Shown here: positions 42,126-50,444 of the stretch, piece after piece
Layout of the letters: the number at the start of each line of letters is the position of its first letter
Numbering within the stretch: the first letter of the stretch is position 1
Source of the DNA: Hyphomicrobiales bacterium
Lineage (GTDB): Bacteria > Pseudomonadota > Alphaproteobacteria > Rhizobiales > Rhizobiaceae
Assembly: GCA_900471815.1 (NCBI GenBank)
Contig: UICE01000008.1
Location: 1 to 64,000, forward strand
Length of the DNA stretch: 64,000 nucleotides
Reading direction: 5' to 3'
Notes under the pieces: generated by a model
Seen by the model: only the letters and a program-made list of their open reading frames with translations
What the model was told of the DNA's origin: nothing
Database searches by the model: none
Position numbers and translations under genes: made by a program

Positions 42126-43969
42126 AAGCACATCGGACAATATTTGAGGCTGCCCCAGACGAGCCTTTGATGGTTCCTGTTTTTACCGGCTGGCGGCGGG
42201 TGGAATATTTGTTCGGGTCACTGTTGTGGGCTGCGGCGCTTTTTTATTTTTGGTACTGGTGGTTTGATCCTGCCAATCATGTAAATCTTGCGGGCTCAAT
42301 TCTGGTTACGGCCATTCTGGCCTGGGTAACATTACTGCCTGCTTACTTCATCGTTCTGTTTTTTCGGGCACGTCGTCCCAATGGACCGTTGAAGCTTCCG
42401 GCGCTAAGCCGCATCGCTATGGTGGTGACAAAGGCGCCGTCGGAACCCTTTGAAATTGTGGCCGAGACTTTGCGCGCCATGCTGGCTCAAGATGTTCCGC
42501 ATGACACATGGCTTGCTGATGAGGATCCATCTCCTGCAACGCTCGCTTGGTGTGAGAAACATGGGGTTTTTGTTTCCACACGTAAGGGACGCGAGGACTA
42601 CCATCGCCAAACTTGGCCGCGGCGCACGCGCTGCAAAGAAGGTAATCTCGCTTTCTTTTACGACCATTACGGTTACGACTTTTATGATTTTGTTGTGCAA
42701 CTCGATGCGGACCACGTACCCGAGGCCGACTATCTGTTCCACATGCTGCGCCCCTTTGCCGATGAGGCTGTAGGCTATGTTTCAGCGCCCAGCATTTGCG
42801 ATCGCAATGCGCATGAGAGCTGGTCAGCGCGCGGCCGACTTTATGCTGAAGCCAGCATGCACGGATCATTGCAGGCTGGTTACAATAATGGTTTGGCCCC
42901 GCTTTGCATCGGTTCGCACTATGCGGTGCGCACGGCGGCGCTTAAAGAAATTGGCGGTCTTGGACCGGAATTGGCAGAGGATCACTCGACCACACTTATG
43001 ATGAATGCCTATGGCTGGCGCGGCGTGCATGCACTTGACGCTATTGCACATGGTGACGGGCCGCGCACCTTTGCCGATCTCATCACGCAGGAGTTTCAGT
43101 GGTCGCGCAGTCTCATGATGATTCTGCTCCAGTATTCACCAAAGTTGGTTGGCAAGTTACCGCCGCGATTGAAGTTCCAGTTTTTATTCTCCCAGTTCTG
43201 GTATCCGTTATTTTCCCTTTTCATGGCGTTAATGTTCGTTTTGCCGATCATTGCGCTGATGGTAGGAGACAGCTTCGTTGCAGTCACCTACCCGGCTTTC
43301 CTGGACCATTTTCTGCCTCAGGCGATCATGCTGATTGTTCTGGCTTATCGCTGGCGCGCGTCTGGCACATTCCGCTCACATGATGCAAAAATACTGAGTA
43401 TGGAAATGACCTTGTTCTTGTTCGCGCGCTGGCCATGGGCGCTCGCTGGAACCCTGGCGGCACTTCGGGATTGGTCAACCGGCTCATTCGTGGATTTCCG
43501 CGTCACGCCGAAGGGAGCTTCCGAAGTCGATCCACTGCCATTCCGTGTTCTGGCTCCTTATGGGTTCTTGGCGGTTCTCTCCATCCTGCCAGTAATACTC
43601 ATCCCAGATGCAAGTGACAGCAGCCGTGGCTTCTATGTGTTCGCCATCATCAACGCCGTGATTTATGCGTTGCTCCTGTTTGTTATCGTTTTGCAGCATG
43701 CGCGGGAGAACACCGTCCGTTACCGTACGCGAGTTTATCGCCCGGCGGTTGCGGCAAGCCTTCTTGCTCTTCTGGCTCTGCCAAGCTTTGCAACCATTGA
43801 ACGGGGCCGCGATGGCGTTGAGGCGCTCGCATGGGGAACCCAAAGCTTCTCTCTATTTGATGACCGCTTTGCCGTTGCCGGCGCAGGTGTCGGCGGACGC
43901 GATGTTCACAAGACCATATTCAATCCGCGTTGGCGCACCAACGACCGCAACAACTTGAAACAACAGTAA
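42122..43969 (+). CDS. Processive family-2 glycosyltransferase (cellulose-synthase-like)
   Basis: A 615-residue membrane glycosyltransferase. Two N-terminal helices (about 28-80) precede a GT-A domain with LADEDPS, QLDADHV (DxD), LAEDHS (ED base) and QEFQWSRS (QxxxW), the D,D,D,QxxRW-type pattern of processive synthases. Five or more helices follow (about 350-560). It would polymerise and export a glycan using the UDP-sugars made by its operon neighbours. It starts by ATGA overlap with the epimerase. By position it corresponds to the glycosyltransferase of the S. meliloti arabinose-containing polysaccharide locus. Confidence 0.85.
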   Translation: MKAHRTIFEAAPDEPLMVPVFTGWRRVEYLFGSLLWAAALFYFWYWWFDPANHVNLAGSILVTAILAWVTLLPAYFIVLFFRARRPNGPLKLPALSRIAMVVTKAPSEPFEIVAETLRAMLAQDVPHDTWLADEDPSPATLAWCEKHGVFVSTRKGREDYHRQTWPRRTRCKEGNLAFFYDHYGYDFYDFVVQLDADHVPEADYLFHMLRPFADEAVGYVSAPSICDRNAHESWSARGRLYAEASMHGSLQAGYNNGLAPLCIGSHYAVRTAALKEIGGLGPELAEDHSTTLMMNAYGWRGVHALDAIAHGDGPRTFADLITQEFQWSRSLMMILLQYSPKLVGKLPPRLKFQFLFSQFWYPLFSLFMALMFVLPIIALMVGDSFVAVTYPAFLDHFLPQAIMLIVLAYRWRASGTFRSHDAKILSMEMTLFLFARWPWALAGTLAALRDWSTGSFVDFRVTPKGASEVDPLPFRVLAPYGFLAVLSILPVILIPDASDSSRGFYVFAIINAVIYALLLFVIVLQHARENTVRYRTRVYRPAVAASLLALLALPSFATIERGRDGVEALAWGTQSFSLFDDRFAVAGAGVGGRDVHKTIFNPRWRTNDRNNLKQQ

Positions 43970-43982
43970 AGGCAGTCAACAC

Positions 43983-45392
43983 ATGAAAATCGCAGTCATA
44001 GGAACAGGCTACGTTGGATTGGTCAGCGGGACTTGCTTCGCCGCCTGGGGCCACGAGGTGGTATGCGTCGATAAGAACGCACAGAAAATAAACAATTTGG
44101 AACGCGGAATCGTACCGATTTACGAGCCGGGTCTGGACGAGTTGGTGGAACGCAATTCAGCGGCGGGCCGGTTAAGATTTACGTGTAATCTAGCGGAAGC
44201 GTTGGCGGGGGCATCGATTATTTTCATTGCAGTGGGCACACCGCCGCGCGCTGGCCACGGGGATGCCGATCTGTCCTTCGTTTACATGGCCGCTCGGGAA
44301 CTGGCACCACTCATTGATGACGATGCTGTCGTGGTCGTCAAATCAACGGTCCCGGTGGGAACCGGGGATGTTGTGCAAAAGATCATTGAGTCGGTGCGCA
44401 AAACCGGTACTTTCTCAGTTGCGTCCAATCCTGAATTCTTGCGTGAGGGCGTCGCTATCCGTGACTTCCTCGAGCCAGACCGTGTCGTGATCGGAGTCGA
44501 AGATGAGCGTGGCCGCAAGGTCCTCATGGAACTTTATAGTGCGCCGCTCGAAGCACGCAAGACGCCCATCGTGGTCACCCAGCGCCGGACTTCGGAACTG
44601 ATCAAATATGCCGCCAACGCGTTTCTTGCGACAAAAATCACCTTTATCAATGAACTTGCTGATCTTTGCGAGCAGGTTGGCAGTAATGTCAGTGAATTGG
44701 CGCTAGGCATGGGCCTCGATAAGCGCATTGGAACAAGCTTCCTCAATGCAGGGCCTGGCTATGGCGGTTCTTGTTTTCCAAAAGATACAATGGCGCTTTT
44801 ACGTACAGCCCAAGATTATGGTGTGGCTGTCCGCATTGTTGAAGAAACGGTCACCGCCAATGAGGCGCGCAAACGTCGCATGGCCTTGAAGGTTGTTGAT
44901 GCTCTGGACGGTGATGTCGAAGGCCGGACGATAGCGGTTCTAGGTCTTACTTTCAAACCTGATACCGATGACATGCGTGACGCACCTTCGGTTCCACTTA
45001 TCGAAACCCTGCAACGTTTTGGCGCTGTTATTCGCGCCCATGATCCTGTGGGTATGGAAAATGCCAGTCGCATCCTCTCAGATGTCGAGTTTTTTGACGA
45101 TGCCTATGAATGCGCACACAACGCCGATGCGGTCGTCGTCATTACGGAATGGGATAGCATCCGCAAAATTGATCTTGCACGTCTGAAGCAGACCATGCGT
45201 CAGGCAGTATTGATCGACCTCAGAAATGCTTTTGAACAGGGCGTCGCTGAGGAAATTGGGTTTCGTGTATCAGCCATCGGTCGATCAACGACAGCTCGAT
45301 TTGATAAAAATACTTCCGCCGCGATTCATAAAGGACGCAAAGCGGAAAAGCCTCATCTCGAGATAGCAGGAGTTTCCAATGACAATCGCTAG
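43983..45392 (+). CDS. ugd: UDP-glucose 6-dehydrogenase
   Basis: A 469-residue UDP-sugar dehydrogenase with the NAD motif MKIAVIGTGYVGLVSGTCFAAWGHEV, the central KSTVPVGTG and EFLREGVAIRDF blocks, and the catalytic GPGYGGSCFPKDT with Cys264. The C-terminal domain includes VLGLTFKPDTDDMRDAPS. It oxidises UDP-glucose twice to UDP-glucuronate, the substrate of the UXS at the head of this operon. Thus the operon carries UDP-Glc to UDP-GlcA to UDP-Xyl to UDP-Ara. Its last codons overlap the start of the DUF995 gene by 14 bases. Confidence 0.92.
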   Translation: MKIAVIGTGYVGLVSGTCFAAWGHEVVCVDKNAQKINNLERGIVPIYEPGLDELVERNSAAGRLRFTCNLAEALAGASIIFIAVGTPPRAGHGDADLSFVYMAARELAPLIDDDAVVVVKSTVPVGTGDVVQKIIESVRKTGTFSVASNPEFLREGVAIRDFLEPDRVVIGVEDERGRKVLMELYSAPLEARKTPIVVTQRRTSELIKYAANAFLATKITFINELADLCEQVGSNVSELALGMGLDKRIGTSFLNAGPGYGGSCFPKDTMALLRTAQDYGVAVRIVEETVTANEARKRRMALKVVDALDGDVEGRTIAVLGLTFKPDTDDMRDAPSVPLIETLQRFGAVIRAHDPVGMENASRILSDVEFFDDAYECAHNADAVVVITEWDSIRKIDLARLKQTMRQAVLIDLRNAFEQGVAEEIGFRVSAIGRSTTARFDKNTSAAIHKGRKAEKPHLEIAGVSNDNR

Positions 45393-45918
45393 AACTGGAA
45401 AGATTCGGACAGGCTTTCGCACAATAACAGCAATTGTCTGCGCCTTGACTTGGGTTTCCACGCCAGCGACTGCTGCGCGAGCGTCTGAACAGCCGGGAAC
45501 TCGCCCCATGATGGCTTTCGAAATCTACAATCTTTATAAAAACAAGAGCTGGCAGTGGGACGACGGCGCCGGTCATATGACCGATGCAGGACGGCAATTC
45601 AGTGCATGGGCCGATGGTGAAAAAGGCGAATCCTGGGCTGAAGGGCGTTGGGTTATCTCTGAGACAGGCCTGTTGTGTTTCAACGCAACATGGCATTCCA
45701 AACAGGGCTCGTTTCCGGCCAAGTCCTGTTTTTCACATCGTGTCGGCAATGGAACAATCTACCAGAAGCGCGAGCCAGATGGTGAATGGTATGTATTCAG
45801 GCACACCGAAGCCCGCGAAAATGATGAAGCGAGTAAGCTGATTTCCGCCGATCTCGTTTCTCAAAAACGTGACAGCATTAAAACCGCGCTTGGCGCGGAA
45901 CAATTATCCAAACAATAA
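45379..45918 (+). CDS. DUF995 secreted protein (first copy)
   Basis: A 179-residue protein with a signal peptide (basic start, hydrophobic core, STPATAARA cleavage region). The DUF995 core is rich in Trp and Tyr: NKSWQWDDGAGHMTDAGRQFSAW, ESWAEGRWVISETGLLCFNATWHS, CFSHRVGNGTIYQKREPDGEWYVFRH. DUF995 proteins are exported and occur in rhizobial exopolysaccharide loci; their function is unknown. It overlaps the end of ugd and is followed after 15 bases by a GH26-like gene and later by a second DUF995 gene. Confidence 0.8.
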   Translation: MTIARTGKIRTGFRTITAIVCALTWVSTPATAARASEQPGTRPMMAFEIYNLYKNKSWQWDDGAGHMTDAGRQFSAWADGEKGESWAEGRWVISETGLLCFNATWHSKQGSFPAKSCFSHRVGNGTIYQKREPDGEWYVFRHTEARENDEASKLISADLVSQKRDSIKTALGAEQLSKQ

Positions 45919-45933
45919 GAAAAGGAGGGGGAG

Positions 45934-46878
45934 ATGAAACATCTCTTTAAATTAACCGCAGCTTTGTTGTGCGGTGCGTGCGTTTCCGGTGGCGTTTATG
46001 CTGCCAGCGGGGTCTCCGGAGCAAGTATCGATAGCCGCAATCCGTTTCATGACAAACGGCCTGTCATCGCGGCTGATGCTGTGACGCCAGGTGCGTATGA
46101 TCCTCATGGAGACTTTACCAATGATACCAACTCCAAGATCGAACACCTGTTTCTTCCTTGGGAGGACGTGGATCTTGCGACGCTCAGTGCCGCAGACACT
46201 TATGCGCGTGAGCGGGGAAGGTCGCTGCTGATCACTGTCGAGCCTTGGTCGTGGGCACGCGACTGGCGCGTCAGCCCGGAGGATTTGCTTAGTGGGATTC
46301 TCGCTGGACGGTATGACTCAAACATGTCTGCGGTCTGCTCAGCTGCAGCGAAATTGAAAAGCCCTGTTACCATTCGTTGGGCGCAGGAAATGGAGGATAA
46401 TGACGGACAGTTCACTTGGGCCTTCTGGAAGCCTGATGGCTATGTAAAGGCATACAGACACGTAAACAATGTATGCCGAAAAGAACTCCCGTCAGCCAAA
46501 TATATGTGGTCGCCGAAAGGAGAGGAAGGTTTGGAAGCCTACTATCCGGGCGATGAATATGTCGACATTATTGGTCTGTCCGTCTTTGGATATCAGCCCT
46601 ATGACAAACTGGAAGTCGGTCACGATACAACATTTGTTGAGCGTACAGGACCTGGATATGCTCGTGTGGCAGCATTTGGCAAACCAATCGCTATCGCGGA
46701 GTTAGGCTATGAAGGCGATGACGAGTATGTTCGCAATTGGGCTGCGGAAGCAAACAAGCCGCATACTGAGTTTCCTGCCATGACGGCAGTTGTCTACTTC
46801 AATGATCGTGAAGTCTACAATTGGCCGAGAAATGTTGGTCGGCCTGATTGGCGCGTCGCCAACCATCCGTTGGATTGA
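45934..46878 (+). CDS. GH26-like secreted glycoside hydrolase
   Basis: A 314-residue protein with a signal peptide (LTAALLCGACVSGGVYA). The TIM-barrel catalytic part resembles family 26 endo-beta-mannanases/glucanases: a putative acid/base Glu152 in RWAQEMEDNDGQFTWAFW and nucleophile Glu256 in KPIAIAELGYEG. It also has the WSPKGEEGLEAYYPGDEYVDIIGLSVFGY block. A perfect AAAGGAGG ribosome site precedes the ATG. A hydrolase in a polysaccharide synthase operon typically trims or releases the polymer in the periplasm. The bond specificity is unknown. Confidence 0.75.
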   Translation: MKHLFKLTAALLCGACVSGGVYAASGVSGASIDSRNPFHDKRPVIAADAVTPGAYDPHGDFTNDTNSKIEHLFLPWEDVDLATLSAADTYARERGRSLLITVEPWSWARDWRVSPEDLLSGILAGRYDSNMSAVCSAAAKLKSPVTIRWAQEMEDNDGQFTWAFWKPDGYVKAYRHVNNVCRKELPSAKYMWSPKGEEGLEAYYPGDEYVDIIGLSVFGYQPYDKLEVGHDTTFVERTGPGYARVAAFGKPIAIAELGYEGDDEYVRNWAAEANKPHTEFPAMTAVVYFNDREVYNWPRNVGRPDWRVANHPLD

Positions 46879-47009
46879 TCGCCGACGGTCACATGGCGGT
46901 TCGACGATTTTATCTGTCGGCGATCCGCTTCCACCTTTGTGTTCATGCGATTCCTATGAGGGAGCCTTAAGACTCTCGCGGGATCCGATCTGTTAGTCAG
47001 GAAAATAAA

Positions 47010-47525
47010 ATGTATCCGATCCGTTCAATTATCGTAAGTTCGGCGTTTTCCGTTCTATTGCTGGCAGGCAATGCCGGCGCTGCATCCAAAGCGGAAACTG
47101 ACGACGCGACGGCAAAACTTGCCACTGCAGCGTCGCCGATGAAGGCCACGGCGCTCGAAAAGCTTTATGCCGGGCATACGTGGAAATGGAAAACCGGTGG
47201 CGGTTTCTTTTCCAATGATCAAAAGAAGTTTGCTGCATGGTCGCGTAAGGGCGCAGCATGGTCCTATGGCGAGGGACGTTGGTATACTACCAACGGAGGA
47301 AAACTCTGCCTGCGGGCTCTGTGGTCCAGTAAAGAGGGAGGAAGTGGTGCTGTCACATGTTTCCTGCATCGGGAAAAGGATGGCGTCATCTATCAAAAGC
47401 CAAATCTGGGCGGCAGTTGGTATGTATTCCGGCACAATCCCGCTCAAGAAGGCGATGAAGCGCTCAAACTGGTCGAAGGCGATCGGGTGAGCAAGGAAGT
47501 GTCTCGTCTCAAGGGCATTCGCTGA
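47010..47525 (+). CDS. DUF995 secreted protein (second copy)
   Basis: A 171-residue paralogue of the DUF995 protein at 45379. It has a signal peptide (IIVSSAFSVLLLAGNAGA) and the same core order: GHTWKWKTGGGFFSNDQKKFAAWS, AWSYGEGRWYTTNGGKLCLRALW, CFLHREKDGVIYQKPNLGGSWYVFRHNP. Both copies keep two cysteines at equal places, which suggests a conserved disulphide. It is 131 bases past the GH26-like gene. A duplicated DUF995 around a hydrolase points to a structural or chaperone role for the polymer, but that is inference. Confidence 0.78.
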   Translation: MYPIRSIIVSSAFSVLLLAGNAGAASKAETDDATAKLATAASPMKATALEKLYAGHTWKWKTGGGFFSNDQKKFAAWSRKGAAWSYGEGRWYTTNGGKLCLRALWSSKEGGSGAVTCFLHREKDGVIYQKPNLGGSWYVFRHNPAQEGDEALKLVEGDRVSKEVSRLKGIR

Positions 47526-47553
47526 CAATAGATATCTTGCTGCGCGCATGCTT

Positions 47554-47591
47554 AGAGCCTTTGTTGCTTCTATTTAAACAAGAAAGGCTCT
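47554..47591 (+). terminator. Stem-loop after the polysaccharide operon
   Basis: AGAGCCTTT (47554-47562) pairs perfectly with AAAGGCTCT (47583-47591), with a further TTG/CAA pairing inside. The hairpin lies 29 bases after the last stop of the operon, between convergent genes. It lacks a downstream T run on the plus strand, so efficiency is uncertain. Confidence 0.5.
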
Positions 47592-47620
47592 AGGCGCGAC
47601 TGCCCTGTTGCAAAGTCCGC

Positions 47621-47935
47621 TTATGCGTCTGGTCGCTTGAAAACACCTGGATTGTAGCAACGCGACTTTTGTCCAAAGCCGCTTGGTGTACACACATACG
47701 GATTGCTGTTCATATATCGCGAAGCAGATACCTTTATAATTTTGCCAATAGGCTTCTTCGCATAACGTACTTCGTTGTTAACCCGATATTTGACGAGATA
47801 AACTGTCCGGGTTTCTTCTTTTGGTTTGCGGATTTCTCCGGCTTGTGCATTTAGGCTGAGAACAGAAACTGTCAGCCCGATTGCTGTTGCCACTACCCAT
47901 TTTAGAGTATTCTGGCGAGTCATTGAAAATATCAT
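47621..47935 (-). CDS. Small secreted basic protein
   Basis: A 104-residue protein with a signal peptide (TLKWVVATAIGLTVSVLSLNAQA-GE). The mature part of about 70 residues is basic and carries two cysteines (YVCTPSGFGQKSRCYNPG) that could form a disulphide. I do not recognise the family. GGAGG lies 7 bases before the ATG at 47935. It is convergent with the second DUF995 gene and stands alone. A periplasmic or cell-surface role is likely from the signal peptide only. Confidence 0.65.
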   Translation of the reverse strand: MIFSMTRQNTLKWVVATAIGLTVSVLSLNAQAGEIRKPKEETRTVYLVKYRVNNEVRYAKKPIGKIIKVSASRYMNSNPYVCTPSGFGQKSRCYNPGVFKRPDA

Positions 47936-48240
47936 TTGGTAGCCTCCAATGTTCTTATTCTGGAGCGTACTCTAATCAACAGGATTTAATGTTCCGCTCG
48001 AACTATCGTATAAATTTTATGTAAATTCTTGCATTTTAAATGGATGTTCGAAGGCTCGTTAGACAAGACTATTAGAGCGCCGGACATTGGCGCGCTTGTA
48101 TCTGGCAATTAACGATTTGGCAACATGCCGAGTTCTTCGTGTTACTTGCTCGCGCGTTACAAGGTTCAAAACGTATTACCCATGAAACTTGCTGTTGCCC
48201 GCTACGTTTATGAAAACGCGGTCCGAACACGAGATTAAAA
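47936..48240. other. AT-rich intergenic stretch
   Basis: About 300 bases with clearly more A and T than the flanks (for example around 48000-48050). It holds the upstream region of the small secreted gene. No convincing gene or repeat is seen. Confidence 0.4.
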
Positions 48241-48905
48241 ATGTCTGCCAGTGATTGGCGATTACTAGAACGATTTAATTTTGATGGACATTCCATTGCT
48301 TGGGGCGCGGTCGGAACCGGTCCTCCAGCGGTAGTCCTCCGCGGCACACCATTTTCTTCGGTTGTGTGGCGCCGCATCATACCATGGCTCGCCAATGCAC
48401 GGCGTATATTTTACTTTGACATGCTAGGTTACGGCCATTCCGACAAGCCTGACGCCGACGTATCGCGCGGCGTGCAAAATGAGTTGTTTGCCGCTCTTGT
48501 TCGTCATTGGGGCATTGATTCACCAAATATCGTTGCCCATGACTTCGGCGGCTCGACGGCGTTGCGCGCACATCTTTTGAATGGATTGGATTATCGATCG
48601 CTCGTTCTGATAGATCCGGTTGCGATAAGCCCACAGAGGACACCCCTGGTGCAGGCCGCCAAAGCCACATGAGCAGGTATTTGCCGGACTGCCGGCATAT
48701 CTTCACGGAGCAAGGCTGCGAGCCTATATTGGCACCGCTGTTGGCAACACTTTGCGTGAGGACGAGATGCAGCTCTATCTGGCGCCCAGGCTTGGGAGAA
48801 CGGCCAGAAAGCATTCTGGGGCAGGCCGCTCAGATGGATGATAAATACAGCGATAAAATAGAATGGCGCTACGCAGGAGCATTGCCAGGCCGTCAACGCA
48901 AGTGC
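48241..48905 (+). pseudogene. Frameshifted alpha/beta hydrolase (haloalkane dehalogenase-like)
   Basis: The first frame (48241-48672) gives the N-terminal half of an alpha/beta hydrolase with nucleophile elbow NIVAHDFGGSTALR. It stops at 48672, but the protein continues in another frame (KPHEQVFAGLPAYLHGARLRAYIGTAVGN...EDEMQLYLAPRLG) and, after a further shift near 48790, in a third (GQAAQMDDKYSDKIEWRYAG). The end with the catalytic His is missing. The oxyanion motif is also altered (LRGTPFSS where HGTPFSS is usual). At least two frameshifts make this a pseudogene of a protein near 280-300 residues. Confidence 0.78.
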
Positions 48906-49019
48906 GCATTTGACAATGTCACGCCGGAGTCACGGGGACCAAGATATTAATTAATTATTAAATAAAAATCATGAGCCGCATCGTTCGACGATAGCGCGCA
49001 TAGCATTGGCAGGGGCATA

Positions 49020-49271
49020 ATGACAAATCTTACCTTTCAGCCGGTAATTGTGGAAAGTAATCACTTTGGCAGAAATGAGACGATTGCATCCATACGTGAT
49101 GCTGCATCGTTTTTACTGTCCGGGTGGCCGAAGAAGAAAGCCTCTCTTTATATGGAGGCCCGTGTCCTATGCTACGAAGCCCAAACGGGGATTGCTTCGG
49201 TGGAAGCAGCGAGACTTATCTTTGTAGAGGCGGCGATTGAAGCCGACATCTACGTTAAGGAAGTCCGCTAG
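49020..49271 (+). CDS. DUF982 protein
   Basis: This 83-residue protein has the DUF982 pattern: an N-terminal strand pair (FQPVIVESNHFGRNETIASIRDAASFLLSGWP) and a C-terminal helix (EAQTGIASVEAARLIFVEAAIEADIYV). DUF982 is a small Rhizobiales family, often present in many copies, with no known function. It stands alone between the hydrolase pseudogene and the HlyD-like gene on the other strand. Confidence 0.78.
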   Translation: MTNLTFQPVIVESNHFGRNETIASIRDAASFLLSGWPKKKASLYMEARVLCYEAQTGIASVEAARLIFVEAAIEADIYVKEVR

Positions 49272-49424
49272 AGCAAATTTGTTTTATAGCGCCCATTCCG
49301 TTTGTGAATGGCAACCAAACCGCTTTGTTGGACAGCTTCGTCTGAATGATAACATTCATGTTGCTGTCTTCGGCGTGGATTGTCTCATTGTTCGAGAAAC
49401 AAATGGGCTTATGCATATCTGCAA

Positions 49425-50435
49425 TTAGCGAACCCAACACCAACCGAACATGCATCCTTTGATGACGACCTTCTGGGTTACTGCAAAGGGATGGTTTTCA
49501 GATAGCGCAATCCGGATCAGCCGAGATCGATCGCGTGGGCGCAATAAATTTTGAAACTCTGCCGGTAGAGCGTCGGCAATCGGCAATACTTTTTCAACAG
49601 TTCCTATCGACCGCTCGCTGCCGCCACTTACCTGAAGCCTCATGCCCTTGGTAACAGGAAAGAGATACTCATCTGGCAAATAAGCAAACAGGTAAGCCTT
49701 CCCACCATTGATTTGCAGCATTTCATCGCCCAGACGGACGACCTGACCCGGAACAGGAACTTTTGAGCCCACTACACCCGAAACAGCTGCCGTTACCTTG
49801 CCGTCTCCATAGATTGTTTTCATCTTGTGAACTGCGTTGGACGCAACCTGTCGTGACTCACCAACCACTTGGAGTTCGTTTGCAGTGACCTGTAACTCCG
49901 CTTGAAGTTGAGCATAGCGTTCTGCGGCGTTGTAGTTGGCCGTCAAGGCTTCATCCCTTCGATTTGCAAGCACAAGTCCTCGCGTCGATACCCGATCGAG
50001 CCGCAAGATTGCATCGTTGCTTTCATGTGCTGACCGCTCTGCCAGGGGCAATAGTGATTTGTTCTTGGCTGCCTTCCCTCGAAGTTCTCCCTCTCGCACT
50101 GCGAGTTCACTTGTGCGTACCGAGAGCTCTGCGATCTCTTTCACCATCTCGAATGAGGTGAGCTGAAGAAGAGGGGTTCCCTGCGTCACACTATCGCCCT
50201 CACTAACCAACACCTTGTCCACTGTGGCAGGATAGCTGGCAGATACAATATAGCGCTCTGCCAGTACGATGCCGTCGGCCGACAAGATAAACATGCCGCC
50301 GACAAGGTAGTTCGCGAGCGTTAGCACCAGTGCTGCCAGCATCAAGAGATAGACAAATCTGCTCAGGCGACCGGATCCCTTTCGTTGTTGCCGATCGAGA
50401 TTGTCAATGCGCGGGCGTTTGCGAATGTACTTCAT
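49425..50435 (-). CDS. HlyD-like membrane-fusion protein of a polysaccharide synthase
   Basis: A 336-residue protein with one N-terminal transmembrane helix (about 26-50), a biotinyl-lipoyl half-motif (YPATVDKVLVSEGDSVTQGTPLLQL), a long coiled coil (about 95-200) and the second half-motif and barrel (TAAVSGVVGSKVPVPGQVVRLGDEMLQI). It resembles HlyD and the periplasmic part of Alg44. It starts 9 bases after the GT2 synthase stop. With that synthase it probably forms an export path for the new polymer across the periplasm. It is the last gene of a three-gene minus-strand operon. Confidence 0.8.
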   Translation of the reverse strand: MKYIRKRPRIDNLDRQQRKGSGRLSRFVYLLMLAALVLTLANYLVGGMFILSADGIVLAERYIVSASYPATVDKVLVSEGDSVTQGTPLLQLTSFEMVKEIAELSVRTSELAVREGELRGKAAKNKSLLPLAERSAHESNDAILRLDRVSTRGLVLANRRDEALTANYNAAERYAQLQAELQVTANELQVVGESRQVASNAVHKMKTIYGDGKVTAAVSGVVGSKVPVPGQVVRLGDEMLQINGGKAYLFAYLPDEYLFPVTKGMRLQVSGGSERSIGTVEKVLPIADALPAEFQNLLRPRDRSRLIRIALSENHPFAVTQKVVIKGCMFGWCWVR

Positions 50436-50444
50436 TGTGTCACC

